64,000 nt of DNA from RU20A sp042610495 (lineage in GTDB: Bacteria > Pseudomonadota > Alphaproteobacteria > Rhizobiales > Rhizobiaceae): the NCBI RefSeq assembly GCF_042610495.1, contig NZ_JBHGAP010000013.1:62001-126000 (forward strand), in the 5' to 3' direction. The position numbers were made by a program, and so were the translations under genes. Under the pieces are notes generated by a model that saw nothing but the letters and a program-made list of their open reading frames with translations, was not told the DNA's origin and did not search any database. This document shows, in pieces, positions 17,001 through 25,978 of the stretch; the first letter of the stretch is position 1, and each line of letters starts with the position of its first letter.

Positions 17001-18535
17001 CCGAGCCGAAGACGGATCGCCCCAACATTCTCATCCTCATGGTCGACCAGCTCAACGGCACCTTCTTTCCGGACGGTCCGGCCGACTTCCTGCATGCGCC
17101 GCACATGAAGGCGCTGGCGGCCCGCTCGGCACGGTTTGCCAACAACTATACGTCCTCGCCGCTCTGCGCGCCGGCCCGCGCCTCCTTCATGGCGGGGCAA
17201 CTGCCGAGCCGCACGCGGGTCTATGACAACGCCGCCGAATACGTCTCCTCGATCCCGACCTTCGCGCACCACCTGCGCCGGGCCGGCTATTACACGGCGC
17301 TGTCGGGCAAGATGCATTTCGTGGGGCCCGACCAATTGCACGGTTTCGAGGAGCGGCTGACGACCGATATCTACCCCGCCGACTTCGGCTGGACGCCGGA
17401 CTATCGCAAGCCCGGCGAGCGGATCGACTGGTGGTATCACAATATGGGATCGGTGACGGGCGCGGGTATCGCCGAGATCACCAACCAGATGGAGTATGAC
17501 GACGAGGTGGCCTTCCTCGCCGAGCAGAAGCTCTATCATCTCGCCCGTGAAAACGACGATGCCGGCCGCCGCCCCTGGTGCCTCACCGTCTCCTTCACCC
17601 ACCCGCACGACCCCTATGTGGCGCGCAAGAGGTTCTGGGATCTCTATGAGGACTGCCCGTACCTGATGCCGGAGGTCGGCATGCTCGCCGAGCAGGATCC
17701 GCATTCGCAGCGTATCCTGAAATCCTGCGACTATGCGTCCTTCGACATCACGGACGAGAACGTGCGCCGCTCGCGTCGGGCCTATTTCGCCAACATTTCC
17801 TATCTGGACGAGAAGGTCGGCTCGCTCGTCGATGTGCTGACCCGCACGCGCATGCTTGAGGACACGCTGATCCTGTTCTGCTCCGACCATGGCGACATGC
17901 TGGGCGAGCGGGGCCTGTGGTTCAAGATGAACTTCTTCGAGGGCTCGGCCCGCGTGCCGCTGATGGTGGCCGGCCCCGGCGTCACGCCCGGCCTGCATCT
18001 GGCGCCGACCTCCAATCTCGATGTCACGCCAACGCTCTGCGATCTCGCCGGCATTTCGATGGAAGAAATCCTGCCTTGGACGGATGGGGAAAGCCTGCTG
18101 CCGGTCATCGACGGGGCTGCGCGCACCACGCCCGTGCTGATGGAATATGCGGCGGAGGCCTCCTATGCGCCGCTCGTCGGCATCCGGGAGGGCAAGTGGA
18201 AATACATCCACTGCGAGCTCGACCCGGAACAACTCTACGACCTCCAGGCCGACCCCCGCGAACTCACCAATCTCGCTGAAACCACCGACCCTGTCATTCG
18301 CGCGACGCTGGAAGCCTTCAGACAGATGCGGGAGGCGCGCTGGGACATGGCCGCCTTCGACGCCGCCGTGCGCGAGAGCCAGGCGCGGCGCTGGGTGGTC
18401 TACGAGGCGCTGCGCAACGGCGCCTATTATCCCTGGGATCACCAGCCGCTGCAAAAGGCATCCGAACGCTACATGCGCAACCACATGAACCTCGACACTC
18501 TCGAGAACACCAAACGCTACCCGCGGGGAGAATGA
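16997..18535 (+). CDS. betC: Choline-sulfatase BetC
   Basis: A 512-aa sulfatase. The formylglycine motif C-x-P-x-R is CAPAR at 57-61, and the metal site near the N-terminus is ILMVDQLNG. Other family features are FCSDHGDMLGERGLW and GIREGKWKYIHC. It hydrolyses choline-O-sulfate to choline and sulfate in the cytoplasm, feeding betaine synthesis and also giving sulfate. Overlaps betI by 4 bp. Confidence 0.95.
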   Translation: MTEPKTDRPNILILMVDQLNGTFFPDGPADFLHAPHMKALAARSARFANNYTSSPLCAPARASFMAGQLPSRTRVYDNAAEYVSSIPTFAHHLRRAGYYTALSGKMHFVGPDQLHGFEERLTTDIYPADFGWTPDYRKPGERIDWWYHNMGSVTGAGIAEITNQMEYDDEVAFLAEQKLYHLARENDDAGRRPWCLTVSFTHPHDPYVARKRFWDLYEDCPYLMPEVGMLAEQDPHSQRILKSCDYASFDITDENVRRSRRAYFANISYLDEKVGSLVDVLTRTRMLEDTLILFCSDHGDMLGERGLWFKMNFFEGSARVPLMVAGPGVTPGLHLAPTSNLDVTPTLCDLAGISMEEILPWTDGESLLPVIDGAARTTPVLMEYAAEASYAPLVGIREGKWKYIHCELDPEQLYDLQADPRELTNLAETTDPVIRATLEAFRQMREARWDMAAFDAAVRESQARRWVVYEALRNGAYYPWDHQPLQKASERYMRNHMNLDTLENTKRYPRGE

Positions 18536-18539
18536 GACC

Positions 18540-20003
18540 ATGAGAGCCCAACCCAAAGCCTCGCACTTCATCGACGGCGCCTATGTGGAAGACACGGCCG
18601 GCACGCCCTTCGAGAGCGTCTACCCCGCCACGGGCGAAGTGATCGCGAAGCTCCACGCTGCGACGCCTGCCATCGTGGAACAGGCAATCACTTCCGCCAA
18701 GCGCGCCCAGAAGGAATGGGCGGCGCTCAGCCCCACCGCGCGCGGGCGCGTGCTGAAGAAGACGGCCGAGATCATGCGGGCGCGCAACCGCGAGCTTTCC
18801 GAGCTTGAGACGCTCGACACCGGCAAGCCGATCCAGGAGACGATCGTCGCCGACCCGACCTCGGGCGCCGACAGTTTCGAATTCTTCGGCGGCGTGATCG
18901 CGGCGGGTCTCAACGGCAGCTATATCCCGCTCGGCGGCGATTTTGCCTATACCAAGCGGGTGCCGCTTGGCGTGTGCGTGGGCATCGGCGCCTGGAACTA
19001 TCCGCAGCAGATCGCCTGCTGGAAGGGTGCGCCGGCGCTTGCCGCCGGCAATGCCATGGTCTTCAAGCCCTCGGAAATGACGCCGCTCGGGGCGCTCAAG
19101 ATCGCCGAAATCCTGATCGAGGCCGGTGCGCCGAAGGGGCTCTACAACGTCATCCAGGGCGACCGCGAGACCGGGCCGCTGCTCGTCAACCACCCCGATG
19201 TCGCCAAGGTCTCGCTTACCGGCTCGGTGCCGACGGGCCGCAAGGTGGCGGCCGCCGCGGCGGGGCACCTCAAGCATGTGACGATGGAGCTCGGCGGCAA
19301 GTCGCCGATCGTCGTCTTCGAGGATGCCGATATCGACGGCGCGATCTCCGGCGCCATGCTCGGCAATTTCTACTCCACCGGCCAGGTCTGCTCGAACGGT
19401 ACGCGCGTCTTCGTGCACAAGGCCGTCAAGGCGACGTTCCTTGAGCGCCTGAAGGCGCGCACGGAAGCCATCGCCATCGGCGATCCCATGGACGAGGCCA
19501 CACAGCTCGGGCCGATGGTCTCTAAGGCGCAGCGCGACAAGGTGCTCGGCTATATCGAGGCCGGCAAGGCCGAGGGCGCAACGCTCGTCACCGGCGGGGC
19601 GATCCCCAACGATGTGGCCAGCGACGGCTTCTACATCCAGCCGACCGTCTTTGCCAACGTGACCGACGGCATGACCATCGCGCGGGAGGAGATTTTCGGC
19701 CCGGTGATGTGCGTGCTGGATTTCGAGGCCGAGGATGAGGTGATTGCGCGGGCCAACGCCACCGAATTCGGCCTTTCGGCCGGCGTCTTCACCGCCGACA
19801 TCACCCGCGCGCACCGCGTGATCGACCAGCTCGACGCCGGCACGCTGTGGATCAACACCTACAATCTCTGCCCGGTGGAAATCCCCTTCGGCGGCTCCAA
19901 GCAATCCGGCTTCGGCCGCGAGAATTCGCTGGCGGCACTCGAGCATTATTCCGAGCTGAAGACGGTCTATGTCGGCATGGGCACATGCGAGGCGCCGTAC
20001 TGA
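18540..20003 (+). CDS. betB: Betaine-aldehyde dehydrogenase BetB
   Basis: A 487-aa NAD(P)-dependent aldehyde dehydrogenase. The catalytic Glu motif is MELGGKSP, and the active-site Cys284 is in STGQVCSNGTR. The NAD-binding region has GAWNYPQQIACWKGAPAL and FKPSEMTPL. It oxidises betaine aldehyde to glycine betaine. It starts 4 bp after betC and is followed by a repeat and an inverted toxin-antitoxin pair before betA. Confidence 0.95.
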   Translation: MRAQPKASHFIDGAYVEDTAGTPFESVYPATGEVIAKLHAATPAIVEQAITSAKRAQKEWAALSPTARGRVLKKTAEIMRARNRELSELETLDTGKPIQETIVADPTSGADSFEFFGGVIAAGLNGSYIPLGGDFAYTKRVPLGVCVGIGAWNYPQQIACWKGAPALAAGNAMVFKPSEMTPLGALKIAEILIEAGAPKGLYNVIQGDRETGPLLVNHPDVAKVSLTGSVPTGRKVAAAAAGHLKHVTMELGGKSPIVVFEDADIDGAISGAMLGNFYSTGQVCSNGTRVFVHKAVKATFLERLKARTEAIAIGDPMDEATQLGPMVSKAQRDKVLGYIEAGKAEGATLVTGGAIPNDVASDGFYIQPTVFANVTDGMTIAREEIFGPVMCVLDFEAEDEVIARANATEFGLSAGVFTADITRAHRVIDQLDAGTLWINTYNLCPVEIPFGGSKQSGFGRENSLAALEHYSELKTVYVGMGTCEAPY

Positions 20004-20051
20004 GATGAGGCTTGCGGGGGCGTTGAGTGTTCGGATGGCGTTGAGGCAGGG

Positions 20052-20215
20052 GGCTACCCCCCTCTGCCCTGCCGGGCATCTCCCCCACAAGGGGGGAGAT
20101 TGGCGTGGGGTGACAGTCTCACACCTCTCCAGCGTTAGCGTTCCGCGAAGCCTTGCCGCACGTCGATCTCCCCCCTTGCGGGGGAGATGTCCGGCAGGAC
20201 AGAGGGGGGTAAGCC
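20052..20215. repeat. Rhizobial RIME-like intergenic inverted repeat
   Basis: Two arms of about 50 bp, 20052-20100 and 20166-20215, are near-perfect inverted copies. Each contains CCCCCCTCTG, CTGCCGG and a CTCCCCC/GGGGGAG hairpin. The 65-bp centre is not repeated. This matches what I know of RIME-type palindromic elements scattered between genes in Rhizobiaceae. It lies between betB and the antitoxin gene. Confidence 0.8.
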
Positions 20216-20235
20216 AGCGCCCTCACCGCTCCTCC

Positions 20236-20601
20236 TCAGTCCGGCTCGACCTCGAAAACGAGATCATCCAGATCGACCTTGAGCGCCCTGGCGATGCGCA
20301 GGAGGACCGCAACGGAACCGGGTTTCTTGCCGGTTTCGATGTCGGACAGATAAGGCTGGGAAATGCCGGCCGCGGCCGCAAGTTCGGTCGTCGTCATCTT
20401 CCGATACTGCCGATAGACCCGAACAGGATTTTCGCCGTTCGCCTTTGCCTGCACGACCTCGAAAGGCCAGGTCTCCTCTCCGGCATCGACGCGAGCCATG
20501 ATGGCGTCTGCCTGAAGTCCGTCGATCAGGTCCTCATAATCGTCCTCGCTCAGAAGGACGTAGGATTTGCCGTCGATCACGAGTTTCTGGATATCACCCA
20601 T
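20236..20601 (-). CDS. XRE/Cro-type antitoxin (HigA-like)
   Basis: A 121-aa protein. The N-terminal part has an antitoxin-like IDGKSYVLLSEDDYEDLIDGL segment. A C-terminal helix-turn-helix follows: KMTTTELAAAAGISQPYLSD and LLRIARALKVDLDDLV. It lies 6 bp downstream of a RelE/HigB-like toxin gene, the toxin-first order of HigBA modules. It should neutralise the toxin and repress the pair. Orientation is opposite to the surrounding bet genes. Confidence 0.85.
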   Translation of the reverse strand: MGDIQKLVIDGKSYVLLSEDDYEDLIDGLQADAIMARVDAGEETWPFEVVQAKANGENPVRVYRQYRKMTTTELAAAAGISQPYLSDIETGKKPGSVAVLLRIARALKVDLDDLVFEVEPD

Positions 20602-20607
20602 TGGTTT

Positions 20608-20853
20608 TCACTCCTTGTAGATGCTGCCGCGCGGCCCCGCATCGATAACCATCACGACATTTCCCTTGTCGTCGATGATGACGCGATCACTGCCAACGCG
20701 GATACGGAAGTACGGCTTACCCTGCATCTTCTTGATATCGACAGGCGCGCCGCGCGCGTAGGCGGCGAGCTTGTCAAGAATGGCGGCCTTTCGTTTCGGC
20801 TGCATCCGCTGAAGCGCCCGGTCCGCGGCTGTGGTGAAGCGAATTTCCTTCAT
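20608..20853 (-). CDS. RelE/HigB-type toxin
   Basis: An 81-aa protein starting MKEIRFTTAADRALQRMQP, with PYFRIRVGSDRVIID near the end: the RelE/ParE fold signature with its Arg-rich active strand. Likely a ribosome-dependent mRNA interferase, though ParE-type activity cannot be excluded. The in-frame extension upstream of 20853 is the promoter region. The start of betA is 85 bp away on the other strand. Confidence 0.85.
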   Translation of the reverse strand: MKEIRFTTAADRALQRMQPKRKAAILDKLAAYARGAPVDIKKMQGKPYFRIRVGSDRVIIDDKGNVVMVIDAGPRGSIYKE

Positions 20854-20938
20854 TTCGCAATCATAACAAATAGCGATAAAATCTTCAATCCATCCATCGC
20901 CATTGCATATGGCGTCATCGAAACAAGGCACTAACCCC

Positions 20939-22591
20939 ATGAACCAGGCAGACTACATCATCGTCGGCTCCGGCTCCGCCGGGTCGGCCCTCGCCTACCG
21001 GCTTTCCGAGGACGGCAAGAACAGCGTGCTGGTGCTGGAATATGGCGGGTCGGATGTCGGGCCGTTCATCCAGATGCCGGCCGCACTCGCCTGGCCGATG
21101 AGCATGAAGCGCTACAACTGGGGCTATCTTTCCGAACCCGAGCCGCATCTCAACAACCGGCGCATCACCGCGCCGCGCGGCAAGGTGATCGGCGGCTCCT
21201 CCTCCATCAACGGGCTGGTCTATGTCCGCGGCCACGCGGAGGATTTCAACCGGTGGGAAGAGCTTGGCGCGCGCGGCTGGAGCTACCAGGACGTGCTGCC
21301 CTATTTCAAGCGCATGGAGACCTCGTCGGGCGGCGAAGAGGGCTGGCGCGGCACGAACGGTCCACTGCATGTGAAGCGGGGGCCGGTCACCAATCCGCTC
21401 TTCCACGCCTTCATCCGCGCCGGCCACGAGGCAGGTTTCGAGCTGACGGACGACTATAACGGCTCCAAGCAGGAAGGCTTCGGCCTGATGGAGCAGACGA
21501 TCCACCAGGGACGACGCTGGTCGGCTGCCAATGCCTATCTGAAGCCCGCGCTGAAGCGGCCGAATGCGTCGCTCCTGCGCTGCTTCGCACGGCGCGTGGT
21601 GATCGAGAACGGCCGCGCCGTCGGCGTCGAGATCGAGCGTGGCGGCAAGATCGAGGTGGTGCGCGCCAACAAGGAGGTGATCGTCTCGGCCTCCTCCTTC
21701 AATTCGCCGAAGCTCCTGATGCTTTCGGGCATCGGCCCGGCCGAGCACCTGAAATCCATGGGCATCGAGGTGAAGGTGGACCGCCCGGGGGTGGGCGCCA
21801 ACCTGCAGGATCACATGGAATTCTATTTCCAGCAGGTCTCCACCAAGCCGGTCTCGCTCTATTCCTGGCTGCCCTGGTTCTGGCAGGGCGTTGCAGGCGC
21901 GCAGTGGCTCTTCACGCGCGGCGGGCTCGGCGCGTCGAACCAGTTCGAGGCCTGCGCCTTTCTGCGCTCGGGGCCGGGGCTGAAGCAGCCGGATATCCAG
22001 TATCACTTCCTGCCGGTGGCGATTTCCTACGATGGCAAGGCGGCGGCGAAGAGCCATGGATTCCAGGCCCATGTCGGCTACAACCTGTCGAAATCGCGCG
22101 GCAGCGTGACGCTGCGCTCAGCCGATCCGATGGCCGATCCCGTCATTCGCTTCAATTATATGAGCCACCCCGAAGACTGGGAGAAGTTCCGCCACTGCGT
22201 GCGCCTCACCCGCGAGATCTTCGGCCAGAAGGCCTTCGACGAATTCCGCGGACCGGAGATCCAGCCGGGCGCATCCGTCCAGACCGACGAACAAATCGAC
22301 GCCTTCCTGCGCGAGCATCTGGAAAGCGCCTATCACCCCTGCGGCACCTGCCGGATGGGCGACCGCAACGACCCGATGGCCGTGGTGGACCCCGAAACCC
22401 GCGTGATCGGCGTCGATGGATTGCGCGTGGCCGACAGCTCCATCTTCCCCCACGTCACCTATGGCAACCTCAACAGCCCGTCCATCATGACCGGCGAAAA
22501 GGCCGCCGACCACATTCTCGGCAAGGGCATGCTGGCGCGCTCCAACCAGGTGCCGTGGGAAAATCCGCGGGCGGCGGTGAGCGATCGGTAG
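20939..22591 (+). CDS. betA: Choline dehydrogenase BetA
   Basis: A 550-aa GMC-family FAD oxidoreductase. The FAD site is YIIVGSGSAGSALAYRL at the N-terminus, and the GMC signatures are GGSSSINGLVYVRG and SASSFNSPKLLMLSGIGP. The C-terminal catalytic His-Asn region is AYHPCGTCRMG and NLNSPSIMTGEKAAD. It oxidises choline to betaine aldehyde. It is separated from betB by the repeat and the toxin-antitoxin pair (935 bp), so it may need its own promoter within the short region before 20939. Confidence 0.95.
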   Translation: MNQADYIIVGSGSAGSALAYRLSEDGKNSVLVLEYGGSDVGPFIQMPAALAWPMSMKRYNWGYLSEPEPHLNNRRITAPRGKVIGGSSSINGLVYVRGHAEDFNRWEELGARGWSYQDVLPYFKRMETSSGGEEGWRGTNGPLHVKRGPVTNPLFHAFIRAGHEAGFELTDDYNGSKQEGFGLMEQTIHQGRRWSAANAYLKPALKRPNASLLRCFARRVVIENGRAVGVEIERGGKIEVVRANKEVIVSASSFNSPKLLMLSGIGPAEHLKSMGIEVKVDRPGVGANLQDHMEFYFQQVSTKPVSLYSWLPWFWQGVAGAQWLFTRGGLGASNQFEACAFLRSGPGLKQPDIQYHFLPVAISYDGKAAAKSHGFQAHVGYNLSKSRGSVTLRSADPMADPVIRFNYMSHPEDWEKFRHCVRLTREIFGQKAFDEFRGPEIQPGASVQTDEQIDAFLREHLESAYHPCGTCRMGDRNDPMAVVDPETRVIGVDGLRVADSSIFPHVTYGNLNSPSIMTGEKAADHILGKGMLARSNQVPWENPRAAVSDR

Positions 22592-22668
22592 GCGGTGCAT
22601 CTGCAAGACTACCAACCGGCGGGATTCTGTCCCGCCCCCTTCACCTCGCCATCATCCCGTGGCAAACC

Positions 22669-24045
22669 ATGGCCGTCATGGCTCCGTATTTTCGCAAGTC
22701 CCGCCTGTTTCGTCGTTCGCGCGTGTTTCGCGTGTCGCTCGCCGTGTGGCGGCCGCGGGTGGTGTTCTGGGCGGGGGCGCTGGCGATCGGGGTGGTGAGT
22801 GTCGGGTTTGCTGAGGCGGCCGATTATGCGCAGCATCTGTTTCGCGCGCTGACGGGGTCTGGCCCTCTGGCGGGCTATCTGCCGCTTGCGCTGACGCCGG
22901 CGGGCTTTGCGCTTTCGGCGTTTCTCACACTTCGGTTCTTTCCGAATGCGCAGGGGAGCGGCATTCCGCAGGCGATTGCCGGGCGGCACCTGACGGAGCG
23001 GGAGGCGCGCGGGCGGCTTCTGTCGCTGAGGCTTGCCGTGGGCAAGGTGCTGCTCACGATCCTCGGCCTCTTCAGCGGCGCCTCCATCGGGCGCGAGGGA
23101 CCGACGGTGCAGGTGGGCGCCTCGATCATGCTGCAGGCGGCGCGCTGGGGCGGGCTGGCGCATGCGCGCGGCCTGATCCTTGCGGGTTCTGCCGCGGGCA
23201 TTTCGGCGGCCTTCAACACGCCGCTGGCCGGCATCGTCTTCGCGATCGAGGAAATGGGGCGCTCCTATGCGGCGCGCTCCAACAGCACGGTCCTGATGGC
23301 CGTGATCATCTCGGGCCTTGCGGCGCTCGGGCTTGCGGGCAACTACACCTATTTCGGCACGGCCCCGGCCGTCGTGCCCGATCTCAATGCATGGTGGATG
23401 GTGATCGCCTGCGGAGTCGGCGGCGGCGCCTTCGGTGCCCTCTTCTCGGCCGGCGCGCTGAAGGCCGGGCGGCGGGTGAAGCGCTGGGCGGCCCCGCAGC
23501 CGCAGCGGCGGCTGATCCTTGCGGCGGCGCTCTGCGGTCTTGCGGTGGCCCTTCTCGGCATCGCTACCGGCGGCGCGACCTTCGGCACCGGCTACGACCA
23601 GGCGCGGGGTGCCGTGGAAGGCACCGCGCTGCCGCCCCTCTTCTTCCTCGAAAAGCTGGCGGCCAGTTTCCTCTCCATGCTCTCAGGGATTCCCGGCGGC
23701 ATTTTCGCGCCGTCGCTGTCTGTCGGGGCGGGTTTCGGCAGCAGCATGGCGCTGCTCTTCGGCGCCAGCGTCTCGCTCGGCGCCCTTTCCGGCATGGCGG
23801 GCTATTTCGCCGGCGTGGTGCAGGCGCCCATGACGGCCTTCGTCATCATCCTCGAAATGTCCGACAGCCGCGAAAACGTGCTGGTGCTGATGGTGGCCGC
23901 CATGCTCGGCTACCTCACCTCACGCTTTCTTTCGCCCGAACCGCTGTATCACGGGCTGTCGCGCGACTTTCTGGCAAGCGCCATCCGCCATCGGCGGGCA
24001 GAGGAGCGCGAGTCCGCACCGGCTTCGCCGTCGGCGGGCTCTTGA
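22669..24045 (+). CDS. ClC-family chloride channel/transporter
   Basis: A 458-aa membrane protein with about ten hydrophobic helices. All three ion-pathway motifs are present: GSGIP, GREGP (with the gating Glu) and GIFAPSL. The gating Glu suggests a Cl-/H+ exchanger, but the channel type cannot be excluded. No CBS domains. It follows betA by 77 bp and may be cotranscribed; a role with osmoprotection is possible but unproven. ATG at 22678 is an alternative start. Confidence 0.9.
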   Translation: MAVMAPYFRKSRLFRRSRVFRVSLAVWRPRVVFWAGALAIGVVSVGFAEAADYAQHLFRALTGSGPLAGYLPLALTPAGFALSAFLTLRFFPNAQGSGIPQAIAGRHLTEREARGRLLSLRLAVGKVLLTILGLFSGASIGREGPTVQVGASIMLQAARWGGLAHARGLILAGSAAGISAAFNTPLAGIVFAIEEMGRSYAARSNSTVLMAVIISGLAALGLAGNYTYFGTAPAVVPDLNAWWMVIACGVGGGAFGALFSAGALKAGRRVKRWAAPQPQRRLILAAALCGLAVALLGIATGGATFGTGYDQARGAVEGTALPPLFFLEKLAASFLSMLSGIPGGIFAPSLSVGAGFGSSMALLFGASVSLGALSGMAGYFAGVVQAPMTAFVIILEMSDSRENVLVLMVAAMLGYLTSRFLSPEPLYHGLSRDFLASAIRHRRAEERESAPASPSAGS

Positions 24046-24192
24046 GGGATTATTTTCTATTGATTTTATAGGTTTTTTGCGCTTTGGCGGCGCTGTGGTG
24101 ATATTTGCTCTCAAGCCCGCACAAGAGAGAGCGCTTTTTCTGTTCCCGACGCTTGCGTCCTGCGATAGTCCGGCCGTTCCAGGAACAGGATC

Positions 24193-24951
24193 ATGCCCAT
24201 GTCCGCATCCCCCCTCATCGACGCCGCCGAGGCGCTCGACCGGCAGCTTTCACCGCTCAGCCTCGAAGAGCGCCTTGCGCTCGTGGCCGCGCTCGATGGT
24301 CGCGCCGTCTTCACCACCTCGCTCGGCATCGAGGATCAGGTCATCACCGCCGCCATCGGCACGGCCAGGCTCGACATCACCGTCTCGACGCTGGAGACCG
24401 GCCGTCTCTTCAACGAGACCGTCGCGCTGATCGACCGCACCGAGGAGACCTACGGCATCCTCATCCAGCGCTTTTACCCTGACCAGGCCGACGTGGACGC
24501 CTATGCGGCGCGCTATGGCCTGAACGGCTTTTACGAGAGCGTGGAAGCCCGCCACGCCTGTTGCGGCGTGCGCAAGCTGAAGCCGCTGGCGCGTGCGCTC
24601 GAGGGCGCATCCTTCTGGATCACCGGACTGCGTCGCGGCCAGTCCGGCAACCGGGCCACGACGCCCTTTGCCGAGGCCGATCTGGAGCGGGGTCTCATCA
24701 AGATCAATCCGCTTGCCGACATGGAGATCGAGACGATCAATGCGCGGGTCGCCGAGCACGGCATTCCGATCAACCCGCTGCATCAGCGCGGCTATCCCTC
24801 CATCGGCTGCGAGCCCTGCACGCGGGCCATCAAGCCCGGCGAGCCGGAACGCGCCGGCCGCTGGTGGTGGGAAAACGACGAGAAGCGGGAATGCGGCCTG
24901 CATGTGGCCGAAGCCGCTTCCGACATCCCCAGTCTTGAGCCGGCCCATTGA
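24193..24951 (+). CDS. cysH: Adenylylsulfate/phosphoadenylylsulfate reductase CysH
   Basis: A 252-aa protein. TTSLGIEDQVI and the region around residue 60 (TLETGRLF) form the PAPS-reductase nucleotide fold. The cysteine pairs CCGVRKLKPL and CEPCTRAI mark the [4Fe-4S] assimilatory type, which in rhizobia reduces APS as well as PAPS. The C-terminal catalytic Cys is in KRECGLH. It reduces activated sulfate to sulfite using thioredoxin. First gene of a cysH-cysD-cysN group. Confidence 0.93.
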   Translation: MPMSASPLIDAAEALDRQLSPLSLEERLALVAALDGRAVFTTSLGIEDQVITAAIGTARLDITVSTLETGRLFNETVALIDRTEETYGILIQRFYPDQADVDAYAARYGLNGFYESVEARHACCGVRKLKPLARALEGASFWITGLRRGQSGNRATTPFAEADLERGLIKINPLADMEIETINARVAEHGIPINPLHQRGYPSIGCEPCTRAIKPGEPERAGRWWWENDEKRECGLHVAEAASDIPSLEPAH

Positions 24952-25006
24952 GGCAGACGCCTCTGGGCTGTAGATGATGATATTGCCTTTGGAGTACCCA
25001 TTCGCC

Positions 25007-25978
25007 ATGCAAGCCGCCCGTCAGGACACTGACCTTTCCCTTTCGCCCGAGTACAACCAGCCACAGGCATCCAAGCAGCCGCTCGATCCGCATTTGAAGG
25101 CGCTCGAAAACGAAGCGATCCATATCTTCCGGGAAGTGGCCGCCGAGTTCGACAAGCCGGTCATGCTCTATTCGATCGGCAAGGACTCATCCGTGCTGCT
25201 GCATCTGGCGCGCAAGGCCTTCTTCCCCGGCCGCGTGCCCTTCCCGCTCCTGCACATCGACACGGGCTGGAAGTTCCCGGAGATGATCGCGTTTCGCGAC
25301 GAGATGGCGCGCCGGTTCGACCTCGACCTCATCGTGCACACCAATCCGCGCGGCGCGGTGGAGGGCATCTCGCCCTTCAGCCACGGTTCGGCCTACCACA
25401 CCGATGTGATGAAGACCGAGGCGCTGCGCCAGGCGCTCGACATCGGCAAGTATGACGCGGCCTTCGGCGGCGCACGCCGCGACGAGGAAGCCTCGCGCGC
25501 CAAGGAACGCATCTATTCCTTCCGCACCGCCGACCACAAATGGGATCCACGCAACCAGCGCCCGGAACTGTGGAACATCTATAACGGCATGATCCGCCGC
25601 GGCGAGAGCGTGCGCGCCTTTCCGCTGTCCAACTGGACGGAAGTCGACATCTGGCGCTACATCCAGGCCGAAGCCATTCCGCTGCCGCCGCTCTACTACG
25701 CCAAGCCGCGCAAATATGTGGAGCGCGACGGCATGCTGATGTGGGCGGAAGACCCGCGCTTCGAGGCGCTGCCGGGCGAAGAGGTGCAGGAGGGCATGTT
25801 GCGCTTCCGCACGCTCGGCTGCTGGCCGCTGACGGGCGGCATCCGCTCCGACGCCACCACGCTCGACGAGGTGATCGCCGAACTCGAAATCGCAACCGTT
25901 TCCGAACGCCAGGGCCGCGCGATCGACCGCGACCAGTCCGGCTCCATGGAAAAGAAGAAGCGCGAAGGATATTTCTGA
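25007..25978 (+). CDS. cysD: Sulfate adenylyltransferase subunit 2 CysD
   Basis: A 323-aa ATP-pyrophosphatase-type protein. The PP-loop is YSIGKDSSVLLHLARKAF, and other family parts are LHIDTGWKFPEM, GGARRDEEASRAKERI and the C-terminal KKKREGYF. With CysN it makes APS from ATP and sulfate. ATG at 25007 is chosen because the upstream eleven codons do not resemble the family; GGAG lies 12 bp before it. Its stop overlaps the cysN start (TGATG). Confidence 0.95.
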   Translation: MQAARQDTDLSLSPEYNQPQASKQPLDPHLKALENEAIHIFREVAAEFDKPVMLYSIGKDSSVLLHLARKAFFPGRVPFPLLHIDTGWKFPEMIAFRDEMARRFDLDLIVHTNPRGAVEGISPFSHGSAYHTDVMKTEALRQALDIGKYDAAFGGARRDEEASRAKERIYSFRTADHKWDPRNQRPELWNIYNGMIRRGESVRAFPLSNWTEVDIWRYIQAEAIPLPPLYYAKPRKYVERDGMLMWAEDPRFEALPGEEVQEGMLRFRTLGCWPLTGGIRSDATTLDEVIAELEIATVSERQGRAIDRDQSGSMEKKKREGYF

